From an uncultured Parabacteroides sp. (lineage in GTDB: Bacteria > Bacteroidota > Bacteroidia > Bacteroidales > Tannerellaceae), in contig CALBYC010000024.1 of NCBI GenBank assembly GCA_937890135.1, forward strand, positions 1 to 47,884: a DNA stretch of 47,884 nt, written 5' to 3'. Position 1 is the first letter of the stretch; each line of letters opens with the position of its first letter. This document shows positions 8,254 to 15,913 of this stretch, piece after piece. The position numbers were made by a program, and so were the translations under genes. Under the pieces are notes generated by a model. That model made no database searches. It saw only the letters and a list, made by a program, of their open reading frames with translations, and had not been told where the DNA came from.

Positions 8254-10250
8254 AACAGATTATAATTCGTGCGCATTACTTTGAATTCAGTCCTTCTATT
8301 TATTTGATCCGCAATTTCCTGTTGTTCGGGAGATAGCTTTAAAATGAATTCTTCTGATAATACATCTCCTTCCTTTAAAAAATCATATTGTTTGGCCATT
8401 TTTTTGTTTATGGTTTTTGGAACACTCTCCCCATATCCTTTCGCTTCCAATCTGTCTTTGGCAATTCCTCCGGCAATTAGGTAATCGACGACAGATTGCG
8501 CTCTTTTTTGAGCAAGGCGTTCGTTATATTGCTCGGTGCCTTTTCTGTCTGTATGAGCACCCAATTCTATCGTTACATTTGGGTTGTCATTTAACATTTT
8601 GATTATTTCATCCAAAGCTTTTTTAGATTCAGGACGCAAGGTCGCTTTGTCAAAATCATAAAATATATTTTCAATGACCACAGGCTTACTGATAGGAGAC
8701 AAATAGAAGTCCACAATATAAGTTTCATTTTTTTCTTCCGGACTCGTATGAAGCTCATAATTTTGATTTAGATATCCTTGGGAGCTTGCCATCATGACAT
8801 ACTTAATATCTCGCTCTAACTCTACATGGTACGAACCATCTTTTTTGGTTTGCACCTTTTCATTAAGTCCATCTCTTCCAACGATTCGCACTGTTGCGTT
8901 TTCGATGGGATATTCTTCCACATCGTTAACGAAACCTTCAATATGCACTGTGATGGTTGGTTTTTCAAATGAGAATAGGTGATCTAATCCTCTCGCGTCG
9001 TTTCGGTTGGAACTGAAAAAACCTTTTTCCTTTTTGCCTTCAAAAGTAATGCCGAAGTCATCGCTGGACGAATTGATGGGGTATTCTAAATTCTCCACGT
9101 TCCAAATCCCCGTGCTGTCGCGTGTCGCTTTGAACAAGTCTAATCCTCCCATTCCAGGATGCCCGTTCGATGCGAAATAGAGGGTGATGGAATCACGGAC
9201 ATAAGGAAACATCTCGTCACCACTGGTGTTAATATCTTCGCCTAAGTTCTCCATAGGGCCTGTTTCCCCTCCGGCAATTTTGCATCTGTATATGTCTTTC
9301 CCTCCAAATCCCCCAATGGCATCCGATACGAAATAGAGGTATTTTCCGTCAGGGGATATTGCCGGATGCCCTAATGCTGTAATTGAATCTTTGACTATAT
9401 TGACTCTTGAACCCTTTCCCCATTTTGCGCTACTTCGGTTTGATACATAAATTTCCGATGTCCTGTTGCTTGTTTCATCTTGTGAGCAATAGGTATAGTA
9501 CATAGTATTTCCGTCTGTTGTAAAAGAGGGTGTACCCTCGTCGAACTCTGTATTGACCTCGTCTTCCAGTTCGGTAGGAGCAAGCCAATTCCCTTTTTCA
9601 TCTTGCTTTACCAAGAAGAAGTTGTTGTTGTGTTGCCCCGTTATGGCATTCAGCTTGGCTTCTTTGTCTTTCGTCCGGGATGACGCAAAATAGAGCTGGT
9701 CATACTTTTCACCTGTTAGCATAGGAGAGAATTCACTTCGGCGAGAATTGAATTTTTCCATGTGTTTCACTTCATAGCGTGTAGGATTCTTTTTCCATTG
9801 CGGAGCATTGTTGCATCCTTCGATGCCATTGAATGCTAATTGGCTGCTTGGGTTATATGCGAGATAAGAATCATATTGTTTGATAGCTTCAGCATATCTC
9901 CCTTTTCGTTGTAACATTTGCCCTAAACGTAAATTGATGATGGAATCCGGATAGTTATAGCGTAATGCATTCATATATCCACTGATTGCTTTGTCTGTAT
10001 TGTTGATCATTCTGTTGCATTCAGCCATGTGGTAGGCAATATACCCCCGTAAATCCCGTTTTGTAGGCGATGTTTTTGTGTATACTTTTCTATAGATAGA
10101 TGCAGCTTCATAGTACTCTCCGATTTTTTGTTTCTCTTCTGCTTCGCTTAGTTTTGCAGATTTGCATGAAAAGAAGAATATCAATGAAGAAATGAAAACC
10201 AGCCCGGTTTGGAATAAATGTTTTTTATCGTTCATGTTGAAGCTTCTCAT
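8250..10250 (-). CDS. PorE-like lipoprotein: TPR, beta-propeller, CRD and OmpA domains
   Basis: About 666 residues. I prefer ATG at 10250, which has a GGTGG ribosome site upstream; a GTG at 10265 and an ATG at 10235 are also in frame. Order: lipoprotein signal (IFFFSC, Cys about residue 29), TPR region (EYYEAASIYRKVY, YMNALRYNYPDSIINLRLGQ), WD40-like PD40 propeller (SPDGKYLYFVSDAIGGFGGK, YFASNGHPGMGGLDLFKATR), a carboxypeptidase regulatory-like beta domain (NATVRIVGRDGLNEKV), then an OmpA peptidoglycan-binding domain (DKATLRPESKKALDEI, LGAHTDRKGTEQYNERLAQK). This is the layout of PorE of the type IX secretion system, but similar proteins occur outside that system, so function is open. Last gene of a minus-strand operon. 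Confidence 0.82.
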   Translation of the reverse strand: MRSFNMNDKKHLFQTGLVFISSLIFFFSCKSAKLSEAEEKQKIGEYYEAASIYRKVYTKTSPTKRDLRGYIAYHMAECNRMINNTDKAISGYMNALRYNYPDSIINLRLGQMLQRKGRYAEAIKQYDSYLAYNPSSQLAFNGIEGCNNAPQWKKNPTRYEVKHMEKFNSRRSEFSPMLTGEKYDQLYFASSRTKDKEAKLNAITGQHNNNFFLVKQDEKGNWLAPTELEDEVNTEFDEGTPSFTTDGNTMYYTYCSQDETSNRTSEIYVSNRSSAKWGKGSRVNIVKDSITALGHPAISPDGKYLYFVSDAIGGFGGKDIYRCKIAGGETGPMENLGEDINTSGDEMFPYVRDSITLYFASNGHPGMGGLDLFKATRDSTGIWNVENLEYPINSSSDDFGITFEGKKEKGFFSSNRNDARGLDHLFSFEKPTITVHIEGFVNDVEEYPIENATVRIVGRDGLNEKVQTKKDGSYHVELERDIKYVMMASSQGYLNQNYELHTSPEEKNETYIVDFYLSPISKPVVIENIFYDFDKATLRPESKKALDEIIKMLNDNPNVTIELGAHTDRKGTEQYNERLAQKRAQSVVDYLIAGGIAKDRLEAKGYGESVPKTINKKMAKQYDFLKEGDVLSEEFILKLSPEQQEIADQINRRTEFKVMRTNYNLF

Positions 10251-10297
10251 TTTAGTAGTTACCACCTTTTGCTGTGGATAACGTGAATTAGTTCTGT

Positions 10298-11329
10298 TTA
10301 TTGTGGAAGTTCGTTATAATGTATCCTCCTTTTTATGTAAAACTGCCAAAGTAAACAATACGATTTAAGCTCTGGCATTTCTTTTTGAATTACAGATGCT
10401 TGGTTTTCATTACGTTTGGATTTATAAAGAGGGATGAGCCGGTGGAAATTTTTACGTGCTTTATGAACAGCTATCGCATTTTGCCAATGACCTTCTAACA
10501 GGAATTTGAAGGCCGCCACGTAGTCTAACAGTGTGCGCAAGCGCAATACCCAAGTCAGGTCTTTTTCAGGAAGATTCTTATATAGCATCAGCAGATTGTT
10601 TCGAAAGTTCAAGAAAGTTTTATGTGGGCTTTCTGAATTTAATGTCCCTCCTCCGACATGATATACTTTGGATTGGGGTGTGCAAACAATTCTATATCCA
10701 CGCATCCTTAATCTCCAGCACAAATCTATTTCTTCTTGGTGGGCAAAGAATGTGTTGTCCAAGCCTCCTTCTTTGATGTATACTTCTGTTTTTATAAACA
10801 AACAGGCGCCAGAAGCCCATAAGACATCAGCCTGTGAATCATATTGCCCATGGTCTGTCTCGATTTCTTGAAATATCCTGCCGCGGCAAAATGGATAGCC
10901 ATATTTGTCGATATACCCTCCACATGCACCGGCATATTCAAATAAATGTCTGTTGCGTTCGGACAATATTTTAGGCTGCACGGCAGCTATGGACTCTTCT
11001 TTTTCCAAAAGTGCCAATGGGGCGTCCAACCATCCTTCGGTCACTTCTACGTCGCTGTTTAGCAATACGCAATAAGGGGTGTCCACTTGTTTGATGGCAC
11101 GGTTATATCCTTCTGCAAATCCATAGTTCTTTTCCAATCTGATTATTTTTACAGTTGGAAATTTATGGCTCAACATGGATAGCGAATTGTCTGTCGAACC
11201 ATTGTCTGCCACGATGATTTCTGATATGGCGTTAGGCGAATATTTCAGGACAGACGGCAAGAATTTCTCCATCCATGCCATTCCATTCCAATTGAGGATG
11301 ACAATTGCAACTTTCTTATTTGTTCTCAT
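10298..11329 (-). CDS. Glycosyltransferase family 2
   Basis: A 343-residue protein from ATG 11329; the open frame extends to 11428, but the family N-terminus (KKVAIVILNWNGMAWMEKFL) begins just after this ATG. Features of GT2 enzymes: nucleotide-sugar fold start, IIVADNGSTDNS, the metal-binding DxD-like motif in LLNSDVEV, and the acceptor-side motif WASGACLFIK. It is cytoplasmic or membrane-associated and probably adds a sugar to a cell-surface glycan; donor and acceptor are unknown. The start overlaps the end of the acyltransferase gene by 14 bases, so translation is likely coupled, and the acyltransferase neighbour hints at lipopolysaccharide or glycolipid work. Confidence 0.85.
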   Translation of the reverse strand: MRTNKKVAIVILNWNGMAWMEKFLPSVLKYSPNAISEIIVADNGSTDNSLSMLSHKFPTVKIIRLEKNYGFAEGYNRAIKQVDTPYCVLLNSDVEVTEGWLDAPLALLEKEESIAAVQPKILSERNRHLFEYAGACGGYIDKYGYPFCRGRIFQEIETDHGQYDSQADVLWASGACLFIKTEVYIKEGGLDNTFFAHQEEIDLCWRLRMRGYRIVCTPQSKVYHVGGGTLNSESPHKTFLNFRNNLLMLYKNLPEKDLTWVLRLRTLLDYVAAFKFLLEGHWQNAIAVHKARKNFHRLIPLYKSKRNENQASVIQKEMPELKSYCLLWQFYIKRRIHYNELPQ

Positions 11330-12224
11330 GGTGAGTTTTTGTGTCACTTCGTTTATATTTCCATCTTTTATGGGTCCATAACCACCCACGTGGGTCTCTG
11401 AGGATGCTCCGTTCCATTCTCCGAGCATACTCTTCTGTCAGCCAATTCTCTGGTGTCTCTTTTGAATTTTCGGAAAGAAGTTGCATTTCCAATGTATAAT
11501 AACCCCGGTTAAGCATTTGCACGTCTAAATATACCACAGGAAGGTTCAACTTACGGGCCAATCGTTCCACTCCTGTCAGGATGGCTGTGTCCTGGTTTAA
11601 AAAAGAAGTCCAATAATGTAGGTTGGCAGGGCTTGGTGTTTGGTCTGCCAAAAAGATAACCACGGAGCGGATTTTGTTCCGTTGCAGTTTTATGACTTCT
11701 TTGCCTGCGTCATTCTTGGGAATAACAAAAGCCCCGAAACGGGTCCTGAGGTGTATGAACAGATTGTCAACAGCTTTGTTTTTAAGGGGTCTGTATAATT
11801 GGAAAATCTTGGCATCTTTAAATCTCGTGGTTGATCCCGAATACCATTCCCAATTGCCGTAATGCCCCATTAACAAGAGGCAGCACGGATGTCCTTTGTC
11901 CATCAGCTCATCGATGATTTCAGGATTCTGTATATATGCCCTTTTTAGAAGTTCTTCCAAAGATATATGGGCCAGCTTTATGGTTTCGACCACATAGTCG
12001 GAAAAGTGGTGGTAAAAGCCTCTTTCTATCTTCCTCCTTTCCGTCTCGTTCTTTTCAGGAAATGCCGCAGCTAAGTTTTGCCTGACTATGTTTAGTCGGT
12101 ATTTTAGTATCTGGTAGATAATTACATAGAATATGTCGGATAATATATAAAGTATCCTCATCGGAAGCAAGGCATGTATTTTAACCCAGCCGAAGATAAA
12201 AAGATAGAGCAATCGGTTCCCCAT
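11316..12224 (-). CDS. LpxL/HtrB-type lipid A biosynthesis acyltransferase
   Basis: A 302-residue protein with an N-terminal hydrophobic anchor (LLYLFIFGWVKIHALLPMRI) and the acyltransferase catalytic HX4E motif at H121-E126 (GHYGNWEW). Other family blocks are present: NIVRQNLAAAFPE, VVIFLADQTPSP, and YARRMERSILRDPRGWLWTH, which matches the WxHRRWK-type ending. These enzymes add a secondary acyl chain to lipid A, or act on related lipids in Bacteroidetes, using acyl-ACP at the inner membrane. It lies six bases downstream of mtaB and overlaps the glycosyltransferase start. Confidence 0.88.
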   Translation of the reverse strand: MGNRLLYLFIFGWVKIHALLPMRILYILSDIFYVIIYQILKYRLNIVRQNLAAAFPEKNETERRKIERGFYHHFSDYVVETIKLAHISLEELLKRAYIQNPEIIDELMDKGHPCCLLLMGHYGNWEWYSGSTTRFKDAKIFQLYRPLKNKAVDNLFIHLRTRFGAFVIPKNDAGKEVIKLQRNKIRSVVIFLADQTPSPANLHYWTSFLNQDTAILTGVERLARKLNLPVVYLDVQMLNRGYYTLEMQLLSENSKETPENWLTEEYARRMERSILRDPRGWLWTHKRWKYKRSDTKTHHENK

Positions 12225-12230
12225 ATATTC

Positions 12231-13556
12231 TTAATCTATAAAAGCATCAACGGTAAGTGCAGAACGCTCCTTGTTCCAGTCGCCTAATTTGACACGTCGA
12301 GTTTCGTTTATCAGCGATTCGTCGTAAGGAACTTCTACTTTGATATAATTCTCGGTAAAGCCATGCATCATCCCTTCTTTTGGGGTATGTTCAAATAGTA
12401 CTTTGGCATTTCCTCCTTTGTGTGCATCATAAAAGGCATGCAATTTCTTATCGGATATGTCAAGTAATATTTGGCTGCGCAGATGCTTTACTTTCGGGTC
12501 CACCACGTATTCTATTTTTAACGCTTGTGTGCCCGGCCGTTCAGAATAGCTGAAAACGTGCAATTGGGAAATGTCCAAGCTTTCTATGAAATTTCGGGCT
12601 TCTGCAAAACACTCATCCGTTTCGCCTCTCGTCCCGACAATCACATCCACGCCGATAAAGGCATCGGGCATGGTTGATTTGATTTTTTCTATTTTATGCC
12701 GGAACAATTGTGTGTCGTAGCGCCTTCGCATAAGTTTCAGGACTTCGTCACTTCCGCTTTGCAAAGGGATATGGAAATGGGGGGCAAACCGTTTGCTGGT
12801 TGACACAAATTCAATCGCTTCGTCAGTAATCAGGTTTGGCTCGATAGATGAAATGCGGTATCGTTCTATTCCTTCCACTTCATCTAAGGCACGGATCAGA
12901 TTGATAAACGATTCTCCTGTTGTTTTCCCGAAGTCTCCGATGTTTACTCCCGTCAGGACAATCTCTTTCCCTCCTTGCCGGGCGACATTCTTTGCTTGCT
13001 CGACCATCGAAGCGATTGTGCCGTTCCGGCTTCGGCCTCTTGCGAAAGGTATCGTGCAATAACTGCAGAAGTAATCGCATCCATCCTGCACTTTCAGGAA
13101 GTGCCGCGTCCGGTCATCCGCAGAACAAGAAGGAGTGAATTTGCGAATGTCTTTTGACGCAGATGTTATGATTCTTCCTTTCTCCTCGTTTTTGCCCAAT
13201 CCCTTTAAATAAGAGAGAATGTCTAATTTTTGTTCAGCTCCTATTACCAAATCAACCCCGTCTATATGTGAAACTTCTTCTGGCTTGAGTTGCGCATAAC
13301 ATCCTGTCACGACGATATATGCGCCAGGATTCTCTTTCCCGATGCGACGAATGGCTTGTCTGCATTTTTTGTCTGCCAATTCTGTTACAGAACACGTGTT
13401 GATGACGCAAATATCTGCTATTTCACCTGGTCTGGCCCTTCGAATGCCTTGTTCTGATAAGAGTTTGCCTATTGACGATGTTTCGGCGAAATTCAATTTG
13501 CAACCTAATGTGTAATATGCCGCTTTTTTATTTTCAAATATGGAGTTGTCTATCAT
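12231..13556 (-). CDS. mtaB: tRNA (t6A37) methylthiotransferase MtaB
   Basis: A 441-residue radical-SAM methylthiotransferase that adds a methylthio group to C2 of t6A at position 37 of tRNAs. The N-terminal UPF0004 cluster cysteines are visible (YTLGCKLNFAE, INTCSVTELADKKC), and the radical-SAM CxxxCxxC motif is CDYFCSYC, followed by TIPFARGRSRNG. The C-terminal TRAM-like region is present (GFTENYIKVEVPYDESLINE). Length and motifs fit MtaB rather than MiaB or RimO. It is the first gene of the minus-strand operon; a -7 element lies about 20 bases upstream of the start. Confidence 0.9.
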   Translation of the reverse strand: MIDNSIFENKKAAYYTLGCKLNFAETSSIGKLLSEQGIRRARPGEIADICVINTCSVTELADKKCRQAIRRIGKENPGAYIVVTGCYAQLKPEEVSHIDGVDLVIGAEQKLDILSYLKGLGKNEEKGRIITSASKDIRKFTPSCSADDRTRHFLKVQDGCDYFCSYCTIPFARGRSRNGTIASMVEQAKNVARQGGKEIVLTGVNIGDFGKTTGESFINLIRALDEVEGIERYRISSIEPNLITDEAIEFVSTSKRFAPHFHIPLQSGSDEVLKLMRRRYDTQLFRHKIEKIKSTMPDAFIGVDVIVGTRGETDECFAEARNFIESLDISQLHVFSYSERPGTQALKIEYVVDPKVKHLRSQILLDISDKKLHAFYDAHKGGNAKVLFEHTPKEGMMHGFTENYIKVEVPYDESLINETRRVKLGDWNKERSALTVDAFID

Positions 13557-13568
13557 ATCTTTTCCGTT

Positions 13569-13934
13569 GTGATTGCAAACTTACGGAAAATCTTTGGAAT
13601 ATCCTTGAAAAACGGGAGGAATGACGCTAAACGACTTAATGACAGAGTTATTGCAGTGCCATATGATGTCAACATTACTTTCCCGCAAGGGTCAAAACGT
13701 TTACGCAATGTCTCAAGAGAGTGCATAAACCACGGTAAGAGAGTTCAGAACTCAGTTTTTGAATGCATATTGACAGAAGCACAGTTTGTCTCGTTAAAAA
13801 ATAGACTGAATGGAATCATCGATTCTGGGCAAGATAGCATTCGCTTTTATGTGTTGGGTAAGGATTGGAAACGTAAAGTTGAAATACTAGGGAAAGATAT
13901 GGGGATTGATTTTAATGGTGAATTAATTATTTAG
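13569..13934 (+). CDS. cas2: Isolated Cas2-like protein, type I-C style, N-terminus probably disturbed
   Basis: The frame from GTG 13569 gives 121 residues, but the Cas2 core is residues 26-121 (from about 13644): VIAVPYDVN forms strand 1 with the conserved Asp, then KRLRNVSRECINHGKRVQNS, FEC, a ferredoxin-like core, and IRFYVLGKDWKRKVEILGKD with the C-terminal ELII. This closely follows type I-C Cas2, whose usual length of about 96 residues equals the core. Cas2 pairs with Cas1 to integrate spacers, yet no cas1 or effector gene is nearby. No ATG precedes the core in frame; a good ribosome site (GGGAGGA) with ATG at 13621, and an ATG at 13639, are one frame off, suggesting a small indel near the original start. 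The first 25 codons overlap the mtaB promoter and are probably not coding. Probably a decayed gene. Confidence 0.82.
   Translation: MIANLRKIFGISLKNGRNDAKRLNDRVIAVPYDVNITFPQGSKRLRNVSRECINHGKRVQNSVFECILTEAQFVSLKNRLNGIIDSGQDSIRFYVLGKDWKRKVEILGKDMGIDFNGELII
13576..13583 (-). promoter_or_regulatory. Bacteroidetes -7 element for mtaB
   Basis: On the minus strand the bases read TAAGTTTG, an exact TAnnTTTG match, 19 bases upstream of the mtaB start codon. A weak TTTC at the -33 position lies about 23 bases further upstream. It falls inside the 5' extension of the Cas2-like open frame on the other strand. Confidence 0.6.
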
Positions 13935-14047
13935 GAATAGTATTTGCGAAATCGTTGCATTGCACTTACATCCTATAGTTTCGCAGTTTCTGTCAATCAA
14001 ATAGTTGCAGTTTACATAATAGCACTATAACCTTTTTAATCAAATTT

Positions 14048-14079
14048 TTTGCACATTGTCGCAAAAAAGAATACTTTTG
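14048..14079 (+). promoter_or_regulatory. Consensus promoter inside the CRISPR leader
   Basis: TTTG at 14048-14051, then 20 bases, then TACTTTTG at 14072-14079: a full match to the Bacteroidetes -33/-7 consensus. Transcription would begin near 14086, about 27 bases before the CRISPR repeat and in its direction, as expected of a leader promoter. Confidence 0.65.
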
Positions 14080-14086
14080 TGATGTG

Positions 14087-14109
14087 ATATTCAATTGTTT
14101 ATTGAATAT
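14087..14109 (+). repeat. Perfect 9-bp inverted repeat at the leader end
   Basis: ATATTCAAT (14087-14095), loop TGTTT, ATTGAATAT (14101-14109). It ends three bases before the CRISPR repeat. It might be a leader-end element used during spacer integration or a structure in the leader RNA; both are inference. Confidence 0.55.
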
Positions 14110-14112
14110 GCA

Positions 14113-14144
14113 GTCGCACCCCGCATGGATGCGTGGATTGAAAC
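14113..14144 (+). CRISPR. Solitary type I-C-like CRISPR repeat (relic array)
   Basis: A single 32-base unit that reads GTCGCACCCCGCATGG followed by ATGCGTGGATTGAAAC. It agrees with the type I-C repeat family I recall (GTCGCACCC..., ending GCGTGGATTGAAAC) in length, the 5' GTCGCAC and the 3' ATTGAAAC handle. No second copy is visible within 200 bases on either side, so no spacer is bounded. A leader-like AT-rich region with promoter lies immediately upstream, and a Cas2-like gene ends 178 bases before it. It reads as the leader-proximal repeat left after loss of the array. Confidence 0.82.
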
Positions 14145-14299
14145 TCTTCGTCCCTTTGTTATAGGATTAAATCAGACCCGCAGGTTATTGACAAACTTTT
14201 CAAAGGGTTCATTTCATTTACGGTCTGAGTTGTTTAGGATTGGCTAATTTTATAACGAACAATTAATTGACTCTACGATTGTTTTTTTCCAAAAACGTT

Positions 14300-14330
14300 T
14301 TTGATGTCGCTGTTATATTCTGTAAATTTG
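14300..14330 (+). promoter_or_regulatory. Consensus promoter for nnr
   Basis: TTTG at 14300-14303, 19 bases, then TAAATTTG at 14323-14330, a perfect Bacteroidetes promoter. Transcription would start near 14337, about 25 bases before the nnr start codon. Confidence 0.75.
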
Positions 14331-14362
14331 CCCGGAAATGCGTAAAATATGAATAAAACATT

Positions 14363-15877
14363 ATGATAAAAATATTTGCGACAGAAAAAATCAAAGAGAT
14401 TGACCGATATACAATCCAGCGTAAGTCCATATCATCTATCGATTTGGTAGAAGAGGCTGTGACCGTGTTCACCAACGAGTTCCGCAACAATTATCCAAAA
14501 ACAAGAAGAGTAATTGTCTTTGCAGGACAAGGCAATAATGGCGCAGACGCTTTAGGCATTGCCCGTCAATTATTAGACGAATCGTATCGCGTTGTAGTAT
14601 ATCTGTTTAACACAACCGGATATTTAAGTCCGGAATGTGCTGAAAACAAAAGACGATTGCTTAATATCGAGCAAGTAGAATTCGTCGAAGTAAGAGACGA
14701 TTTTACACCTCCAGTATTAACCCCTAATGATGTTATTGTGGATGGCTTATTCGGTTCCGGATTAAACCGCCCGCTGGAAGGAGGATATTCAGGATTAGTC
14801 AAATATCTGAATGAATCACCATCTGAAATAGTTTCCATTGATATACCCTCCGGACTATTCGGTGAAGACAATCGGGACAATGATAAAAACTCCATCATCA
14901 AAGCCAATAAAACATACACATTCAATTTCCCCAAGTTGTCGTTCTTATTCCCTGAAAATGAACAGTTCGTGGGAGAATGGAAAGTTTTGCCGTTGGACAT
15001 GGATGCAAGGACTATCGAGGAAACGCCATCCAATTATTATATAGTCCGGGAAGAAGACATAGCCAACGCCATTCCTCCTCGTGCCCGTTTTTCCCATAAG
15101 GGCACATACGGCCATGCATTGCTTATAGCAGGAAGTCGAGGGAAAATGGGAGCAGCACTGCTGTCAGCCAAAGGCTGTCTACGTAGCGGAGCAGGCATGT
15201 TGACTGTCCACCTTCCAAAATGTGGTGAACCAATTATGCAGACTGCTTTCCCGGAAGCTATGGTCAGCATTGATGCCCATAACGACTTTTTCACAACCAT
15301 GCCGGCTTTGCAACGTTATTCCGTGGTTGGCATCGGGCCGGGGTTGGGCCAGCAACTTGAAAGTGCCGTCGCTATGGACGAATTATTATCATCTGTCATG
15401 AAGAAGCCCATGGTTATTGATGCCGATGCCATCAACATCATAGCAAATAACCCCGATTTATTACCCAAAATTCCAAGCAGAAGCATCCTCACTCCGCATC
15501 CAGTGGAATTTGACCGCATAGCAGGAAAAAGCAGTTCCGCTTATGAACGTTTGCAAAAAGCTCGTGAATTTGCAAAAGAGCATGAGCTATGCATCGTCTT
15601 AAAAGGAGCCTATACAGCAGTATGCACGTCTGAAGGCAACGTCTATTTTACCGAATCTGGCAATCCTGGAATGGCTACCGCTGGCAGTGGAGATGTGCTC
15701 ACCGGCATCATTTTAGGATTACTGGCACAAAGCTTTGAACCCGAAACTGCAGCAGTCGCTGGAGTATACCTACATGCTACCGCTGGAGATTTTGCAGCCA
15801 ACCAATGGAGTGAACAAGCCATGATTGCAGGAGATATTGTCAATGCATTAGGCAAAGCTTTCAAAACCATAATTTGA
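14363..15877 (+). CDS. nnr: Bifunctional NAD(P)H-hydrate epimerase/dehydratase
   Basis: A 504-residue fusion of two repair enzymes for damaged NAD(P)H. The N-terminal epimerase half (about 1-215) carries the YjeF_N motif GQGNNGAD (55-62) and the VDGLFGSGLNRPLEG block, and interconverts the R and S hydrates. The C-terminal half (about 225-504) is the ADP/ATP-dependent dehydratase with HKGTYGHALLIAGSRGKMGA, DADAINI, LTPHPVEF and the ribokinase-like NPGMATAGSGDVLTGII motif containing the catalytic Asp. Length matches E. coli Nnr. Cytoplasmic housekeeping gene with its own consensus promoter; nhaD follows after 36 bases. Confidence 0.93.
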   Translation: MIKIFATEKIKEIDRYTIQRKSISSIDLVEEAVTVFTNEFRNNYPKTRRVIVFAGQGNNGADALGIARQLLDESYRVVVYLFNTTGYLSPECAENKRRLLNIEQVEFVEVRDDFTPPVLTPNDVIVDGLFGSGLNRPLEGGYSGLVKYLNESPSEIVSIDIPSGLFGEDNRDNDKNSIIKANKTYTFNFPKLSFLFPENEQFVGEWKVLPLDMDARTIEETPSNYYIVREEDIANAIPPRARFSHKGTYGHALLIAGSRGKMGAALLSAKGCLRSGAGMLTVHLPKCGEPIMQTAFPEAMVSIDAHNDFFTTMPALQRYSVVGIGPGLGQQLESAVAMDELLSSVMKKPMVIDADAINIIANNPDLLPKIPSRSILTPHPVEFDRIAGKSSSAYERLQKAREFAKEHELCIVLKGAYTAVCTSEGNVYFTESGNPGMATAGSGDVLTGIILGLLAQSFEPETAAVAGVYLHATAGDFAANQWSEQAMIAGDIVNALGKAFKTII

Positions 15878-15913
15878 CCGGTACTTTGAGTATCTTTACA
15901 ATTAGATTGCATT

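Noticed and set aside
14172..14228. TCAGACC/GGTCTGA inverted repeat as a mobile-element boundary
   Set aside because: Seven bases with a 43-base gap occur easily by chance and no other element signs are present.
14215..14250. A GGATTG word downstream of the CRISPR repeat as a second, degenerate repeat
   Set aside because: Only six or seven positions agree with the repeat, and the spacing from the first repeat does not fit regular repeat-spacer units.
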